From the NCBI RefSeq assembly GCF_024741135.1, contig NZ_JANSUY010000011.1:106025-170024 (forward strand): DNA of 64,000 nt. Direction: 5' to 3'. Each line of letters begins with the position of its first letter. Within the stretch, counting starts at the first letter, position 1. Below the pieces are notes generated by a model. That model worked only from the letters and a program-made list of their open reading frames with translations, made no database searches and had not been told where the DNA came from. The stretch is from Aquiflexum gelatinilyticum (GTDB lineage Bacteria; Bacteroidota; Bacteroidia; Cytophagales; Cyclobacteriaceae). The position numbers and the translations under genes were made by a program. Of the stretch, positions 1 through 9,238 are shown one piece after another.

Positions 1-161
1 TGCTATTTTCAGGTACATACCTGTTGACACAGGGCATTCAAAATAAAAATCTTCCGATGGGTCTTGCCGGAGGAATGCTTGTCTTTCGAGGAGGTTTAGA
101 CTTGGGCAAAGTCATTGAAGAAAGTGATTTGAAAGAATTAGAGGTGGAAAAAATCAAATAG
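1..161 (+). CDS. C-terminal end of an unidentified protein (5' end outside window)
   Basis: An open frame runs from the window edge to a TAG at 159-161 and encodes about 52 residues. The fragment has a hydrophobic, glycine-rich stretch followed by an acidic and lysine-rich tail (ends EVEKIK). I do not recognise the family from so short a piece. It is called coding because the frame is open to the edge, codon use matches the neighbouring genes, and it is followed by a hairpin with a T run. Confidence 0.5.
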   Translation, partial: LFSGTYLLTQGIQNKNLPMGLAGGMLVFRGGLDLGKVIEESDLKELEVEKIK

Positions 162-274
162 TCCATACGTTCCATATCGATCTGTAGTCCACTTTGACTG
201 ACTTCGACCCTTCAAACCCAGTCTCTGATGTTTCTCTCAAGAAACAACAGGTTCATTATTTTGAGTAAAATAAT

Positions 275-342
275 CTCCCGCATCTATCTCGAATTCATTG
301 AATCTTTCTTTTATGAAACCGATGCAGCTGCGGGAGTTTTTT
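275..342 (+). terminator. possible terminator after the left-edge gene
   Basis: CTCCCGCA at 275-282 pairs with TGCGGGAG at 329-336, which is followed by six T. The loop is long (about 46 nt), so this is a weak intrinsic-terminator candidate for the gene ending at 161. It lies between that gene and the convergent esterase gene. Confidence 0.35.
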
Positions 343-371
343 ATGTGTAATAACTTTTTGGTGTCAAAAAC

Positions 372-1700
372 TCATTTTCCAAACTTTCCAAAAATCCAGT
401 CGTCAGCTTTTTTACCTTGCTCAGGATAAGTCCAATGCCCGGTCTCAGGAACCACAAAAACATCTTTTGAGGCTTTAATTTCATTGAATGCTGAATAGTA
501 GGAAGTAGGTGGGCAAGTGTCATCATTGTATCCCCAAGTGTAAAATCCGGGGGTTTTGAGAATCCTTGCAAAATTGACCACATCATAATAACCGATGGTT
601 TCGATGACTTCGGGCTTGTTGAATTTCTGTAAATTATTACCGGCAAAAACATGGGGCCAACCTCCTGCCCTTCCTTCGAGATATCCTGTCATGTCACTCA
701 TGGCCGGATACATGGCAGTGAGGTATTTGATCCGAGGATCCAAGGCCGCTGTAATGATCGACAACGCGCCACCCTGACTTCCGCCTTGGATGCCTAGATT
801 TTTGCCGTCATACTCGGGTAGGGAAACCAAAAAGTCAACCGCACGGATACATCCCAAATAAACCCTCTTGTAATAGTAAAGGTCTTTGTCCCAAATATTA
901 AAAGTCGGATAACCATTCAGAGCCGCAGAACCAAGGTTGTTGTATACTTCCTGATTCATGTCAATCGGGATTCCGTGGATACCGATCTGCAAGGTAATCG
1001 CCCCACGGACAGATTTGTTGGCGTCACCGAAGTAAGGCCTGATACCTGCACCGGGGACCAACAAAATAGCAGGATATTTAGCGCCGCCTTTGGGTACAGA
1101 CAAGACGCCATAAATTCGGCTATTTCGCACATTTTGAAAATTGACATGATATACATCCACTTGGTCTGTGCTTCTTTCAGGTTGGTGGACCATCTTGGCA
1201 TCCATCGGGATTTTGGCAAGTTCAGCTTTTCCTGTGTTCCAAAACTCTTCAAAATCCTTTGGCATTTTGACGGTAGGTTTGATTTTATCAGGCTCAAATC
1301 CTGCGGTTCCGATACCCCGATATTCTTTTCCGTCTATGGTTGCAAAAACCTCACACCTGAGGAATCCGGGATTTTTCATAGTGAATTTTTCGATGGTTGC
1401 CTTTCCATCTTTCAGTTTCAAGGAGCCTTCTTTGATCGGTTCCATTTTTTCTTCTTTGACTACATAGCGGACATTCTCGACAGCTACAGGTCGGCCTGAT
1501 TGGGTGACAGAAACAGAAAATTCCACGTTCTGACCTGTTTTATAGGTCCAATCTTCCCTGTCCGGGACGACAGAGATTTCGAGGAATTGCCTTGGGATCT
1601 GGGAAAAAGATTCAAAAGAAATGCTAAAGCAAAGCAGAAGCAGCATCCCAAAATGGAAATGCAGGTTTGGTTTGAAAGTTGATTTTTGATTCATGGTCAT
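372..1700 (-). CDS. secreted acetyl-xylan esterase / cephalosporin-C deacetylase-like alpha/beta hydrolase
   Basis: A predicted esterase of 442 residues. An N-terminal signal peptide (hydrophobic LLLLCF core, ending near ESFSQ) is followed by a beta-sandwich-like region (about 35-130) and then an AXE1-type alpha/beta hydrolase domain. The catalytic triad can be read as Ser308 in GGSQGG, Asp393 or Asp394 in the YNDD segment and His422 in ETGHW. The family deacetylates acetylated xylo-oligosaccharides or related esters; the substrate here is not shown. The reading frame extends upstream to 1802, but the ATG at 1700 (or 1694) places the signal peptide correctly. It is divergent from the S9 peptidase gene at 1884. 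Confidence 0.8.
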   Translation of the reverse strand: MTMNQKSTFKPNLHFHFGMLLLLCFSISFESFSQIPRQFLEISVVPDREDWTYKTGQNVEFSVSVTQSGRPVAVENVRYVVKEEKMEPIKEGSLKLKDGKATIEKFTMKNPGFLRCEVFATIDGKEYRGIGTAGFEPDKIKPTVKMPKDFEEFWNTGKAELAKIPMDAKMVHQPERSTDQVDVYHVNFQNVRNSRIYGVLSVPKGGAKYPAILLVPGAGIRPYFGDANKSVRGAITLQIGIHGIPIDMNQEVYNNLGSAALNGYPTFNIWDKDLYYYKRVYLGCIRAVDFLVSLPEYDGKNLGIQGGSQGGALSIITAALDPRIKYLTAMYPAMSDMTGYLEGRAGGWPHVFAGNNLQKFNKPEVIETIGYYDVVNFARILKTPGFYTWGYNDDTCPPTSYYSAFNEIKASKDVFVVPETGHWTYPEQGKKADDWIFGKFGK

Positions 1701-1883
1701 TTTGGTTTGTCGCTTGAATATACTTTGAAATCTGCAATTATTATGAGCAATTAGAATCCTGTACCTTCCTTCTTTTTTTGAATCTCCGTTTACACATTTC
1801 ATTCTAGGCTATTAAAAAGGAATGATTTACCTTATATTCAATTTCCATAATAACACTATCATCCACCAGCCAAACTCCCCCTT

Positions 1884-3920
1884 ATGAAACGCATAATAAG
1901 CTACTTACCCCTTTTATTCCTCCTGCTTTCCTATGAAGCAATAGGACAGACAAAGTCCAACCTGACACTTTTGGACCTTTTTGATCTGGAATATGTCTCC
2001 GATCCGCAGATTTCACCGGATGGCAGCAAGATCATTTATGTCCGCAATTTCAAGGATGTCATGACTGACAGCGACCTGTCCAATCTCTGGATAGTCAATT
2101 TTGACGGAAGTCAAAACAGGCCGCTGACCCAAGGAAATCAGCGGGATTTTATGCCGAGATGGTCACATGACGGCAGCAAGATTGTATTCAAATCCAATAT
2201 GCAGGATGAGAAAATGAAGCTTTATCTGATGTGGCTTGACACGAAAGAGACTGTGGCTTTGACCAATTCGGCAATTGCACCCGGAGAAGTATCATGGTCA
2301 GCAGACGACAAGCAACTGGCATTTTCGATGTTTGTACCAAAAGAAAATAAGTCAATATTGCTTAAAATCCCAACAAAACCTGAAGGTGCAAAATGGAACG
2401 ATGCACCGATTTACATCGATCAGATGAATTACAGGAGCGATGGGGCGGGCTACTTAAAAAGCGGGAACACACAGATTTTTACTTTGGGAATCGAGGGCGG
2501 AAAACCTACCCAACACACCTTTTCTGAATTGAACCATGGTAATCCAATTTGGTCCAAAGACGGAAAATCGCTCATCTTTTCTGCAAACCTCCACGAAAAG
2601 CACGAACTCGAACCCTTGAATTCCGAAGTTTACCAACTCACCTTGGCTGATGGAAAAATCAGTCCTTTGACCAAAAGATTTGGACCTGATTCCAATCCTG
2701 TATTGTCTCCAGATGGCAGCAAAATCGCCTATTTGGGATTTGATGACAGGTTTCAGGGATATCAAGTGACCAAACTCTATGTAATGAATGCCGACGGAAC
2801 GGATTCCAAAATGCTCGGTGGGGATCTCGACCGAGATATTGAAAATATCATTTGGGAAGGAAACAGCAGGGGAATCTATTTCCAATATGGCGAACATGGA
2901 GATATCAAAATAGGCCATGTTGCCTTGACAGGAAAAGTACGGACTATCACTGAGGGACTTGGGGGTTTGGATCTAGGTAGGCCATATGTAGTTGGCCAAT
3001 TTACAGTATCTGCCAACAACAGATTTGCCTATACTTTAGGCGGAACAGAGCATCCGGCTGATTTGGGTACTTGGGGAGATGGAAATACCAACAGGCTTAC
3101 AAGGGTCAATGAGGATTTATTCAATTCAAGAAAAATAGGAAATGTTGAAGAAATCTGGTGGGAATCGTCTTTTGACAAAAGGAAAGTGCAGGGATGGATC
3201 ATCACGCCGCCTGATTTTGACCCTAACAAAAAATACCCGATGATCCTCGAAATCCACGGAGGTCCATTCACGATGTACGGCAAATCATTTACCTATGAAT
3301 TGCAGGCGATGGCTGCTGCAGGTTATGTCGTGCTTTATACCAATCCAAGAGGTAGCACCGGATATGGAGAAGAATTTGGAAACCTCATCCACCACAATTA
3401 CCCAAGCAACGACTATGATGACTTGATGTCAGGCGTAGATGCGGTACTTGCTAAAGGATATATTGATACCAAAAATCTGTTTGTCACAGGAGGAAGCGGT
3501 GGGGGTGTTTTGACTGCTTGGATTATTGGAAAAACAGACCGATTCAAAGCTGCCGTAGTTGCCAAGCCGGTAATCAATTGGTATAGCCATGCTCTCTATG
3601 CGGATAATCCGGCGTTCTTTACCAAGTATTGGTTCCCGGGAAAACCTTGGGAAGAAACCGAAAATTATATGAAACGCTCTCCGATTTCCTTGGTCGGCAA
3701 TGTCAAAACCCCGACCATGTTGCTGACAGGAGAATCAGATTTCAGAACGCCCATCGGAGAATCTGAGCAATATTATGCGGCATTGAAGTTAGAAGAAGTC
3801 GAAACCGCCATGGTCAGAATTCCCAATGCCTCACATGGATTGGTCGACAAGCCGAGTATGTTAATGAGTAAAGTGGCTGCAATATTGAGTTGGTTTGATC
3901 ATTATAAGGCAAAACCCTGA
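1884..3920 (+). CDS. S9 family (prolyl oligopeptidase-type) peptidase, secreted
   Basis: A 678-residue protein with a signal peptide (residues 1-21, ending AIGQ), a TolB/DPP-like beta-propeller with repeated SPDGSKI-type blades (about 30-400) and a C-terminal alpha/beta hydrolase peptidase domain. The triad is visible as Ser538 in GGSGGG, Asp619 in GESDFR and His651 in NASHG. The family cleaves peptides, often as dipeptidyl or acylaminoacyl peptidases, here probably in the periplasm. The last codons (SWFDHYKAKP) are echoed by a pseudogene fragment about 1 kb downstream at 4905-4955. Confidence 0.9.
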   Translation: MKRIISYLPLLFLLLSYEAIGQTKSNLTLLDLFDLEYVSDPQISPDGSKIIYVRNFKDVMTDSDLSNLWIVNFDGSQNRPLTQGNQRDFMPRWSHDGSKIVFKSNMQDEKMKLYLMWLDTKETVALTNSAIAPGEVSWSADDKQLAFSMFVPKENKSILLKIPTKPEGAKWNDAPIYIDQMNYRSDGAGYLKSGNTQIFTLGIEGGKPTQHTFSELNHGNPIWSKDGKSLIFSANLHEKHELEPLNSEVYQLTLADGKISPLTKRFGPDSNPVLSPDGSKIAYLGFDDRFQGYQVTKLYVMNADGTDSKMLGGDLDRDIENIIWEGNSRGIYFQYGEHGDIKIGHVALTGKVRTITEGLGGLDLGRPYVVGQFTVSANNRFAYTLGGTEHPADLGTWGDGNTNRLTRVNEDLFNSRKIGNVEEIWWESSFDKRKVQGWIITPPDFDPNKKYPMILEIHGGPFTMYGKSFTYELQAMAAAGYVVLYTNPRGSTGYGEEFGNLIHHNYPSNDYDDLMSGVDAVLAKGYIDTKNLFVTGGSGGGVLTAWIIGKTDRFKAAVVAKPVINWYSHALYADNPAFFTKYWFPGKPWEETENYMKRSPISLVGNVKTPTMLLTGESDFRTPIGESEQYYAALKLEEVETAMVRIPNASHGLVDKPSMLMSKVAAILSWFDHYKAKP

Positions 3921-3955
3921 TTTTCGATTTCTAGGTGTAAAAGGGTGGGAACGCT

Positions 3956-3980
3956 AGGCGGAATTTGAAATTCCGCCTTT
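3956..3980 (+). terminator. hairpin after S9 peptidase gene
   Basis: An 11-bp perfect stem (AGGCGGAATTT at 3956-3966, AAATTCCGCCT at 3968-3978) lies 36 bp after the stop codon. The T run behind it is short, so it may be a terminator or a stabilising hairpin. Confidence 0.5.
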
Positions 3981-3990
3981 GTATGAAATG

Positions 3991-4085
3991 ATCCCGTACA
4001 GCTGTCGGGATGCAATTCACTTTACCAAAAATTACTTTTCATTTGGGTGTTTGGTTGAATCCAATTACATCCCGATTACTATCGT
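3991..4085. repeat. dispersed palindromic intergenic repeat, copy 1
   Basis: A near-palindrome ATCCCG...CGGGAT sits at 3991-4011. A block at 4035-4085, containing CATTTGGGTGTTTGGTTGAA and CATCCCGATTACTATCGT, has a close relative at 22679-22732. No coding potential is seen. It looks like a genome-dispersed intergenic element. Confidence 0.6.
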
Positions 4086-4174
4086 GGATGGAAGGATAAA
4101 AGGGAAAATGCAGTGAACATTCGTAGCATCTTAACCAGCCTTGCAAAAATGAATTGTTGTATGCTATTTTTAAT

Positions 4175-4630
4175 TTAACTCCAACTCTGAATCCATTTTA
4201 ATATTATCAAACCACCTCCAATTGGAATTAGTAAAAGTATCAATCCAACAAATCTGTCATAGAACTTAATTCCGTTCTTTCCTTTAGGTGGAGAGTCCCA
4301 TCTAGTCGCTAAGATTATTGGTCGGCCATAAATAAAAATTGTCAGGTAGTTAAAAAGTCTCAAAAACAAAAGATAGACTAAAGGTCCAAAGTACAAAAAT
4401 TCTCTTGTGTCAAAATTCGTCACCCGCCAAACTCCAAAGAGTCCCAACAGAACTGCTCCCAAAAGATGAAGCAAGAAAGTACTTGTCTCAAATAATTTAT
4501 AATAGTACTTGTCCTTTTGTCGAGAAGAATTAACTATTGTCAGATAACAATAACCTAGCACTATTACGATGCTTATGATAAATCCAATGTCCTTCATATC
4601 ATATTTACATTGTCCAATTACAAATTGCAT
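4175..4630 (-). CDS. hypothetical four-helix integral membrane protein
   Basis: A 151-residue protein with about four hydrophobic segments (near 14-34, 48-68, 80-100 and 127-146) and short polar loops. I do not recognise the family. The gene is AT-rich compared with its neighbours and lies alone in the interval between the S9 peptidase gene and the duplicated S9 3' end, so it looks like accessory cargo. The 9-mer GTTGTATGC occurs on the plus strand at 4156-4164 and inverted at 4627-4635, bracketing the ORF exactly; the right copy includes the start codon. Confidence 0.6.
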   Translation of the reverse strand: MQFVIGQCKYDMKDIGFIISIVIVLGYCYLTIVNSSRQKDKYYYKLFETSTFLLHLLGAVLLGLFGVWRVTNFDTREFLYFGPLVYLLFLRLFNYLTIFIYGRPIILATRWDSPPKGKNGIKFYDRFVGLILLLIPIGGGLIILKWIQSWS

Positions 4631-4904
4631 ACAACGTTTAATTAACGCTACTAGTGAAGTTAATCTCCTGATTTTGTTGAGATAGCAGCAATAGGTTGCG
4701 GCAATTTTTTAAATATCTGATTAGTTTGATATAAATCCAATTTGTCCAATAGGCTTTTTATTTGTTAAAATCCCCTTCAGGGTTTCGATGGCAATGGTAC
4801 TATGCAAATCTGCGACAATTGTAATGGATGGAAAGGAAAAAAGGGTGGAATTACAAATCCCACACAGTCCACTATCCACCGTTTGACTACTTCCAGGTGG
4901 GGGC
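4631..4904. other. intergenic region, no gene seen
   Basis: About 270 bp of AT-rich DNA with scattered short palindromes (for example AAATCCCCTTCAGGGTTT near 4769) and a short GTCCAC-type stretch near 4866. No ORF with a plausible start and composition was found on either strand. Confidence 0.6.
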
Positions 4905-4955
4905 CGGGTGTCAGCGATAATAAGCTGGTTTGACCACTACAAAACAAAGCCTTGA
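4905..4955 (+). pseudogene. remnant of an S9 peptidase gene 3' end
   Basis: In frame, this stretch reads RVSAIISWFDHYKTKP and then TGA, matching the end of the intact S9 peptidase gene (VAAILSWFDHYKAKP, stop at 3918-3920). Nucleotide identity is about three quarters and continues for five bases past the stop. Nothing homologous is visible further upstream, so only about 16 codons remain. The remnant overlaps the 3' end of the opposite-strand ORF at 4937-5581. It is either the relic of a paralogue or the displaced end of a gene that received a new 3' end. Confidence 0.65.
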
Positions 4956-5581
4956 TTTTCCCATCTCGATAAAATCAGATTTTCCCTGATCAGTTTTTTG
5001 ATCGCAGGAATGTTGGCATAGTCGGTGTTCTTGCCTTCGAAAAACGCCGGAAGATCTGTCATGTGGGTAATCACCTGATCCAATTCTGCATCCTTAATCC
5101 CTGATTTCCACAGTTGCCTCCTGAGCTCGACCATCAGCGCCAAAAGGCTCCAGTTCTGGAAATCTCCATTGAGGTAATCGCCCTTTTTCCCTGAGGATTT
5201 ATCCAAACCCAAGGCGATTTCACGTACATCGTCTATACTCGCCGTGACTAGAATCTGGGAATTTTCACCTTTTTTATCGCTAAGTTCATCGATAAAATAT
5301 ATCACCCTGTTGAATTTATAGCTGATTTCCAAATCCAGTTTTTCCACCAATTCGGTTCGGGATTTTTTGTCTTCCTTTTTCTCTTTATAATCATCATAGG
5401 CCACCACCCCACCGGAGAGAAAAACAGCAGACAATATCCAAAGGCCGAGTTTGCTGTTGAAAAAATAAATCACTTTCCCCCATCCAATCTTTTTGTCAGC
5501 TTCATTTTGAAGTTTTTCCCTGACTTCAAACCGGCAAGTTTCCCTTAATCTGATAAGTTCTTTTTCTTCTTCTGACAACAT
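4937..5581 (-). CDS. hypothetical single-pass membrane protein
   Basis: A 214-residue protein with a charged N-terminus (about 1-40), one membrane segment (about 46-62, ending GGVVAYDDY) and a mostly helical, charged C-terminal domain. I do not recognise the family. The last seven or so codons use DNA that on the other strand is the S9 3'-end remnant, so the native C-terminus may have been altered when that junction formed. There is no operon partner. Confidence 0.6.
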   Translation of the reverse strand: MLSEEEKELIRLRETCRFEVREKLQNEADKKIGWGKVIYFFNSKLGLWILSAVFLSGGVVAYDDYKEKKEDKKSRTELVEKLDLEISYKFNRVIYFIDELSDKKGENSQILVTASIDDVREIALGLDKSSGKKGDYLNGDFQNWSLLALMVELRRQLWKSGIKDAELDQVITHMTDLPAFFEGKNTDYANIPAIKKLIRENLILSRWENQGFVL

Positions 5582-5703
5582 ATTAAAATCAATTTTTGGA
5601 TTATTGATTTGAATTTATTGGAAAAAAAATTAGGGTTAAATGATTATTTGCCAATAATCCAAAAATCCTTACCAATCAGGACAGAAAACCCTGTTGTAAA
5701 AAA

Positions 5704-5744
5704 AATCCCAATTCCGGCAAGGGTGGATCTTGCCGGAATCGGGA
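5704..5744. repeat. long imperfect palindrome (hairpin)
   Basis: A 17-nt arm at 5704-5720 (ATCCCAATTCCGGCAAG) pairs with 5728-5744 with one mismatch and a 7-nt loop. It lies in the 270-bp gap between the ORF at 4937-5581 and the tricorn-like gene, with no T run on either side. The outer ATCCC/GGGAT is shared with other intergenic palindromes in the window. A 76-residue ORF crossing it is not considered real. Confidence 0.6.
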
Positions 5745-5850
5745 TGGATAAAACATTTTATATTTATTATAGTACGCTTTATGGTAACTATCCAAATAAA
5801 ACTCGGGTTGAGGTTCAATTGCACAGGCCTTTGACTTGAGGATAATCAAA

Positions 5851-8800
5851 TTACTTCTTCTTCATTCCTTTCGCCGTCCTGTCTTCATAGGCCGGAGCAG
5901 GAGTCATGGTAGATGGATTGGTAGGAATGAGTTTCAATACTTCCTGCACTACCCTTTCCATCTGAGGATCTCTTCCCTGCATCATCAGGTTAGGGTCATC
6001 CCACACGACTATATCCGGGCTAACACCCTCTCCCTCCCAAAACCAATGTCCAGCATTGTCATAGAGTCTTGCATCCGGAACGGTGATTCCTCCACCGTCT
6101 ATCAACTGATGTCCTGTCGCAGGACCCACCAAAATCCCTAGTGTATTTTCTCCGACAATCGGTCCTGCTTTCAACACCTTGAAAGCCCAAGGAAGTCCAT
6201 CACCACCGGAACCTGCCCAACCATTGATCAACATCCCCATCGGTCCGGTATTGGCTTTGATCGGGTTGGTATGGTCACGGCCATGTCTCCAATGGAGGTT
6301 ATAGACTACCGGTCTTTGGAGTAATTCCAAAAATCTGTCTGCCAATTGCCCTCCGCCATTGAATCTTTCGTCGATGATAAATCCTTTTTTGTCCAATTGG
6401 CCATAATACATACTGACCAATTCTCGCTGTCCGTCACCTGCAGTATTGGACATGTAGACATAGCCAAGCTGTCCATCGGAAAGCTTCTCGATTAGTTTTC
6501 TGTTATTTTCCAGCCATTCTAAGTACCTGAGATTTCCCTCTTCATTTGGTGTAAGACAAGTGATCACCACGTCTTTACTTGATTCCGAATTGCCGTTTTT
6601 CTGCCCCACTGTCAAGGAAACCGTCTTTCCACTCAATCCTTCAAATGCCGCATAAGGATCTTTGTTCGGATCGAGCTTGATGCCATTGACAGCAAGGATA
6701 TAATCCCCTTCCTTCACCTCCACGCCTGACCTGTCAAAAGGCGATCTGACTTCGGTATTCCAGGCAGCGGGTTTTACAATTCTTTTTATTTTGTATCGGT
6801 CTCCGTCTTTTGCCCACTCGATTCCAAGAAATCCCGTCATCAAAGGTGTCACTGATTCTACATCTCCTCCATTGGTATAGGTATGGCCTGCGGCAAGTTC
6901 TGCCTGCATGTTGGATTGGATATTGGTAATGTCCCAACGTGTCCGGGCATCTTTGATCAAAGCCCCATAACGCTTCCTCATATCATCCCAATCCACACCC
7001 TGCATATTAGGATCGTAGAAGAAATCCCTGTACCGCCTCCATGTATCATTGAAAATCTGATTCCATTCTTCCCTAGCCACCCAATTCATCACAAGACCCG
7101 TGGTAGGAATCGGCTTCTCCATTTTTTGGGCTGCATTTGCTGCTATGATTCCAAATTGTCCATTGGTGGATATCAAAATGGATTTGCCGTCTGCGGAGAC
7201 TACGAAATTGTTCACTTTTTCTAAAATGGTTTTTTCCTCCCTCTCCTTGATATCATAATACATCAAAGTTGAGCCATTGTCTCCCGATCCGGTTCGAGGA
7301 TATCTCATAAAAACCAATTTGTCGTCAATCGCTGTCATCTTTCCAAAATTGCCCGGCTTGACAGGAAGTATTACCACCCTAGACTCCAATCCATCAAAAT
7401 CAATAGCTACCTGAACGCCATTGGCTTTCTTCTCTTCAGGTTTCTTCTCGTCAGGCTTCTTGTCGGTAGTTACCGTAATGGTGTCATTTTTTGGAGCCAA
7501 AAGCGAAGCCACAGATTTGTTCAAGCTGATTGCCCCGATTTGGGTCGCGTTGGGATATACCCATGTGCCGTCACCCAAAGCTGAGTAAACAGGATCCATA
7601 TTCCGGTTGGTCTGGAAAAAGAGGTATTTTCCGTCCTTGCTAAATGTCGGCGAATCATCTGAATAATACCCTGAAGTCGCCTGAGTCAATTTGTTTCCTT
7701 CTACATCATAGATGAAAATGGCGGTATTTGCATTTTCAAGACCAATCGGAAATGTCACATACTTGGAATCCGGAGACCAAGAGATCGGAAAACCCGGGGC
7801 TCCACCATGTCCGATGACCCAATGGGTATTCCCGGCTTTTTTTATCTGGCCAGACACGGCATCTACTACTGAGATATCGTGCTTTTCATCTATGAAAGCT
7901 AATTTTTTGTTGTCTGGAGACCAATGCAAAGTGTATCCAAATCCGCCTTTTCGGTCTGTAAGTTTTTTGGCTTCCTGATTTCCCTGGGTATTTTGAAGGT
8001 ATATTTCATATTCCCCGGATTTGTCACTCCAATAAGCGACAGATTTGCCATCAGGAGACCATGCTGGACTGTGGTCCAAAGCACCGCTTGATTGGGTCAT
8101 GTTGAGAGTAAAACCTTCCTTTGAAGGAACATTGAACAGTTCGCCTCTTGCCTGAAAAACAACCCTTTTTGCATCCGGTGACACGGTCATATTGGCGATG
8201 TTTTTGCTCACATCTTTTTGCTGGGCCATTTCAACAGATAGATCACTGACCACGTGAACATCTACTTTTTTGTAGTTTTTGGTAGAAAGGTCCATCAGGT
8301 ACAGGTCACCGCCCATTTCAAAAACCAGTTCCTTTTCACTTGCTGAAAGATAGGAAATATCAAAATCCTTGAAAGTTGTTAGCTGTACCAAGGCTTTGGT
8401 CTTGGTATCATAAGACCAGATATTCAATCTCATGTCAGGGTTTTCATCCGAAAGAAAATAAACCGTCGATCCCGACCAAGCCGGTTTGCCATCTATGGCT
8501 ATCCTGTTGGTGACATTTTCGACCTTTTTGGAAGCCATGTCATAGATCAGGATATCGGAGTTGTTGCCACTGCGGATTCTTTTGAAAGGATAATTTTCAG
8601 TGATTTTGGTGATGTAAGCCAATTGCTTTCCGTCAGGTGAGAAACTCGCCAATTCTCCATAGGGCAAAGGCAACTTCTCAGGAAAACCACCTTCTTTATT
8701 GACTAGAAAAAACTGGTTCAGCAGCCTTCTTCCACCCAATTCTCCTGTTGATCCGATGAGCAACTGTTTCCCATCAGGATGCCAATCGATCATGCGGTCT

Positions 8801-9120
8801 GGAAAAGACTTGTAAGTCACCCGTGTTGGTACACCACCGGTAACCGGCATCATAAACACATCAAGATTGCCATTATAGCTTGCTGAAAATGCAATGGATT
8901 TCCCATCGTGAGAAAATCTCGGCCAGGATTCTTCACCAGGCGACCTGGTGAGTTGGGATGCCATTCCTCCCCCTTTGGGAACCGTCCAGATATCTCCGCC
9001 AAATACAAAGGCAATGTGCGTATCGGACACGTCCATGTAGCGCATTAATTTTGCATTGATCTGGGAGAAAGATGGAAAAACTGTACAGATAAAAAAGAGT
9101 AGAGTGAGTATTTTTTTCAT
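5851..9120 (-). CDS. tricorn-like S41 peptidase with N-terminal beta-propellers, secreted
   Basis: A 1089-residue protein. A signal peptide (MKKILTLLFFICTVFPSFSQ) is followed by TolB-like propeller blades with repeated SPDGK or SHDGK motifs (about 25-550), a lysine/glutamate-rich linker, a helical bundle, a PDZ domain (VKEGDYILAVNG region) and a tail-specific protease core with the likely nucleophilic serine in WAGSGGDG. This is the arrangement of archaeal tricorn protease and its bacterial homologues, which cut oligopeptides. The ATG at 9120 is preferred to the one at 9147 because it gives the signal peptide directly. It is monocistronic or the second gene after the esterase at 9226. Confidence 0.9.
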   Translation of the reverse strand: MKKILTLLFFICTVFPSFSQINAKLMRYMDVSDTHIAFVFGGDIWTVPKGGGMASQLTRSPGEESWPRFSHDGKSIAFSASYNGNLDVFMMPVTGGVPTRVTYKSFPDRMIDWHPDGKQLLIGSTGELGGRRLLNQFFLVNKEGGFPEKLPLPYGELASFSPDGKQLAYITKITENYPFKRIRSGNNSDILIYDMASKKVENVTNRIAIDGKPAWSGSTVYFLSDENPDMRLNIWSYDTKTKALVQLTTFKDFDISYLSASEKELVFEMGGDLYLMDLSTKNYKKVDVHVVSDLSVEMAQQKDVSKNIANMTVSPDAKRVVFQARGELFNVPSKEGFTLNMTQSSGALDHSPAWSPDGKSVAYWSDKSGEYEIYLQNTQGNQEAKKLTDRKGGFGYTLHWSPDNKKLAFIDEKHDISVVDAVSGQIKKAGNTHWVIGHGGAPGFPISWSPDSKYVTFPIGLENANTAIFIYDVEGNKLTQATSGYYSDDSPTFSKDGKYLFFQTNRNMDPVYSALGDGTWVYPNATQIGAISLNKSVASLLAPKNDTITVTTDKKPDEKKPEEKKANGVQVAIDFDGLESRVVILPVKPGNFGKMTAIDDKLVFMRYPRTGSGDNGSTLMYYDIKEREEKTILEKVNNFVVSADGKSILISTNGQFGIIAANAAQKMEKPIPTTGLVMNWVAREEWNQIFNDTWRRYRDFFYDPNMQGVDWDDMRKRYGALIKDARTRWDITNIQSNMQAELAAGHTYTNGGDVESVTPLMTGFLGIEWAKDGDRYKIKRIVKPAAWNTEVRSPFDRSGVEVKEGDYILAVNGIKLDPNKDPYAAFEGLSGKTVSLTVGQKNGNSESSKDVVITCLTPNEEGNLRYLEWLENNRKLIEKLSDGQLGYVYMSNTAGDGQRELVSMYYGQLDKKGFIIDERFNGGGQLADRFLELLQRPVVYNLHWRHGRDHTNPIKANTGPMGMLINGWAGSGGDGLPWAFKVLKAGPIVGENTLGILVGPATGHQLIDGGGITVPDARLYDNAGHWFWEGEGVSPDIVVWDDPNLMMQGRDPQMERVVQEVLKLIPTNPSTMTPAPAYEDRTAKGMKKK

Positions 9121-9215
9121 AGTGGTTTGGGTTTTGGTATTTCTCAAAAGTTAGAAATTAAACATGGTTTTTTAAAAACCTTGGTCTGAAAATGGGAGAT
9201 TTTGGGACAGAAATG

Positions 9216-9238
9216 AAAAAAGGCCTTAAAAGGCCTTC
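9216..9238 (-). terminator. intrinsic terminator overlapping the stop codon of the upstream esterase gene
   Basis: On the minus strand AAGGCC and GGCCTT form a stem around a TTTTAA loop that contains the stop codon, followed by a run of T. It ends the gene at 9226-10122 and separates it from the tricorn-like gene. Confidence 0.7.

Noticed and set aside
4120..4170. Integron attC site next to the membrane protein ORF
   Set aside because: ACAACAATTCATTTTTGCAAGG resembles a cassette recombination site at first sight, but the RYYYAAC and GTTRRRY core sites do not both fit and no integrase or array is present.
5609..5839. 76-residue ORF on the plus strand
   Set aside because: It crosses the long palindrome at 5704-5744 and shows no domain, signal or operon context, so it is more likely non-coding repeat DNA.
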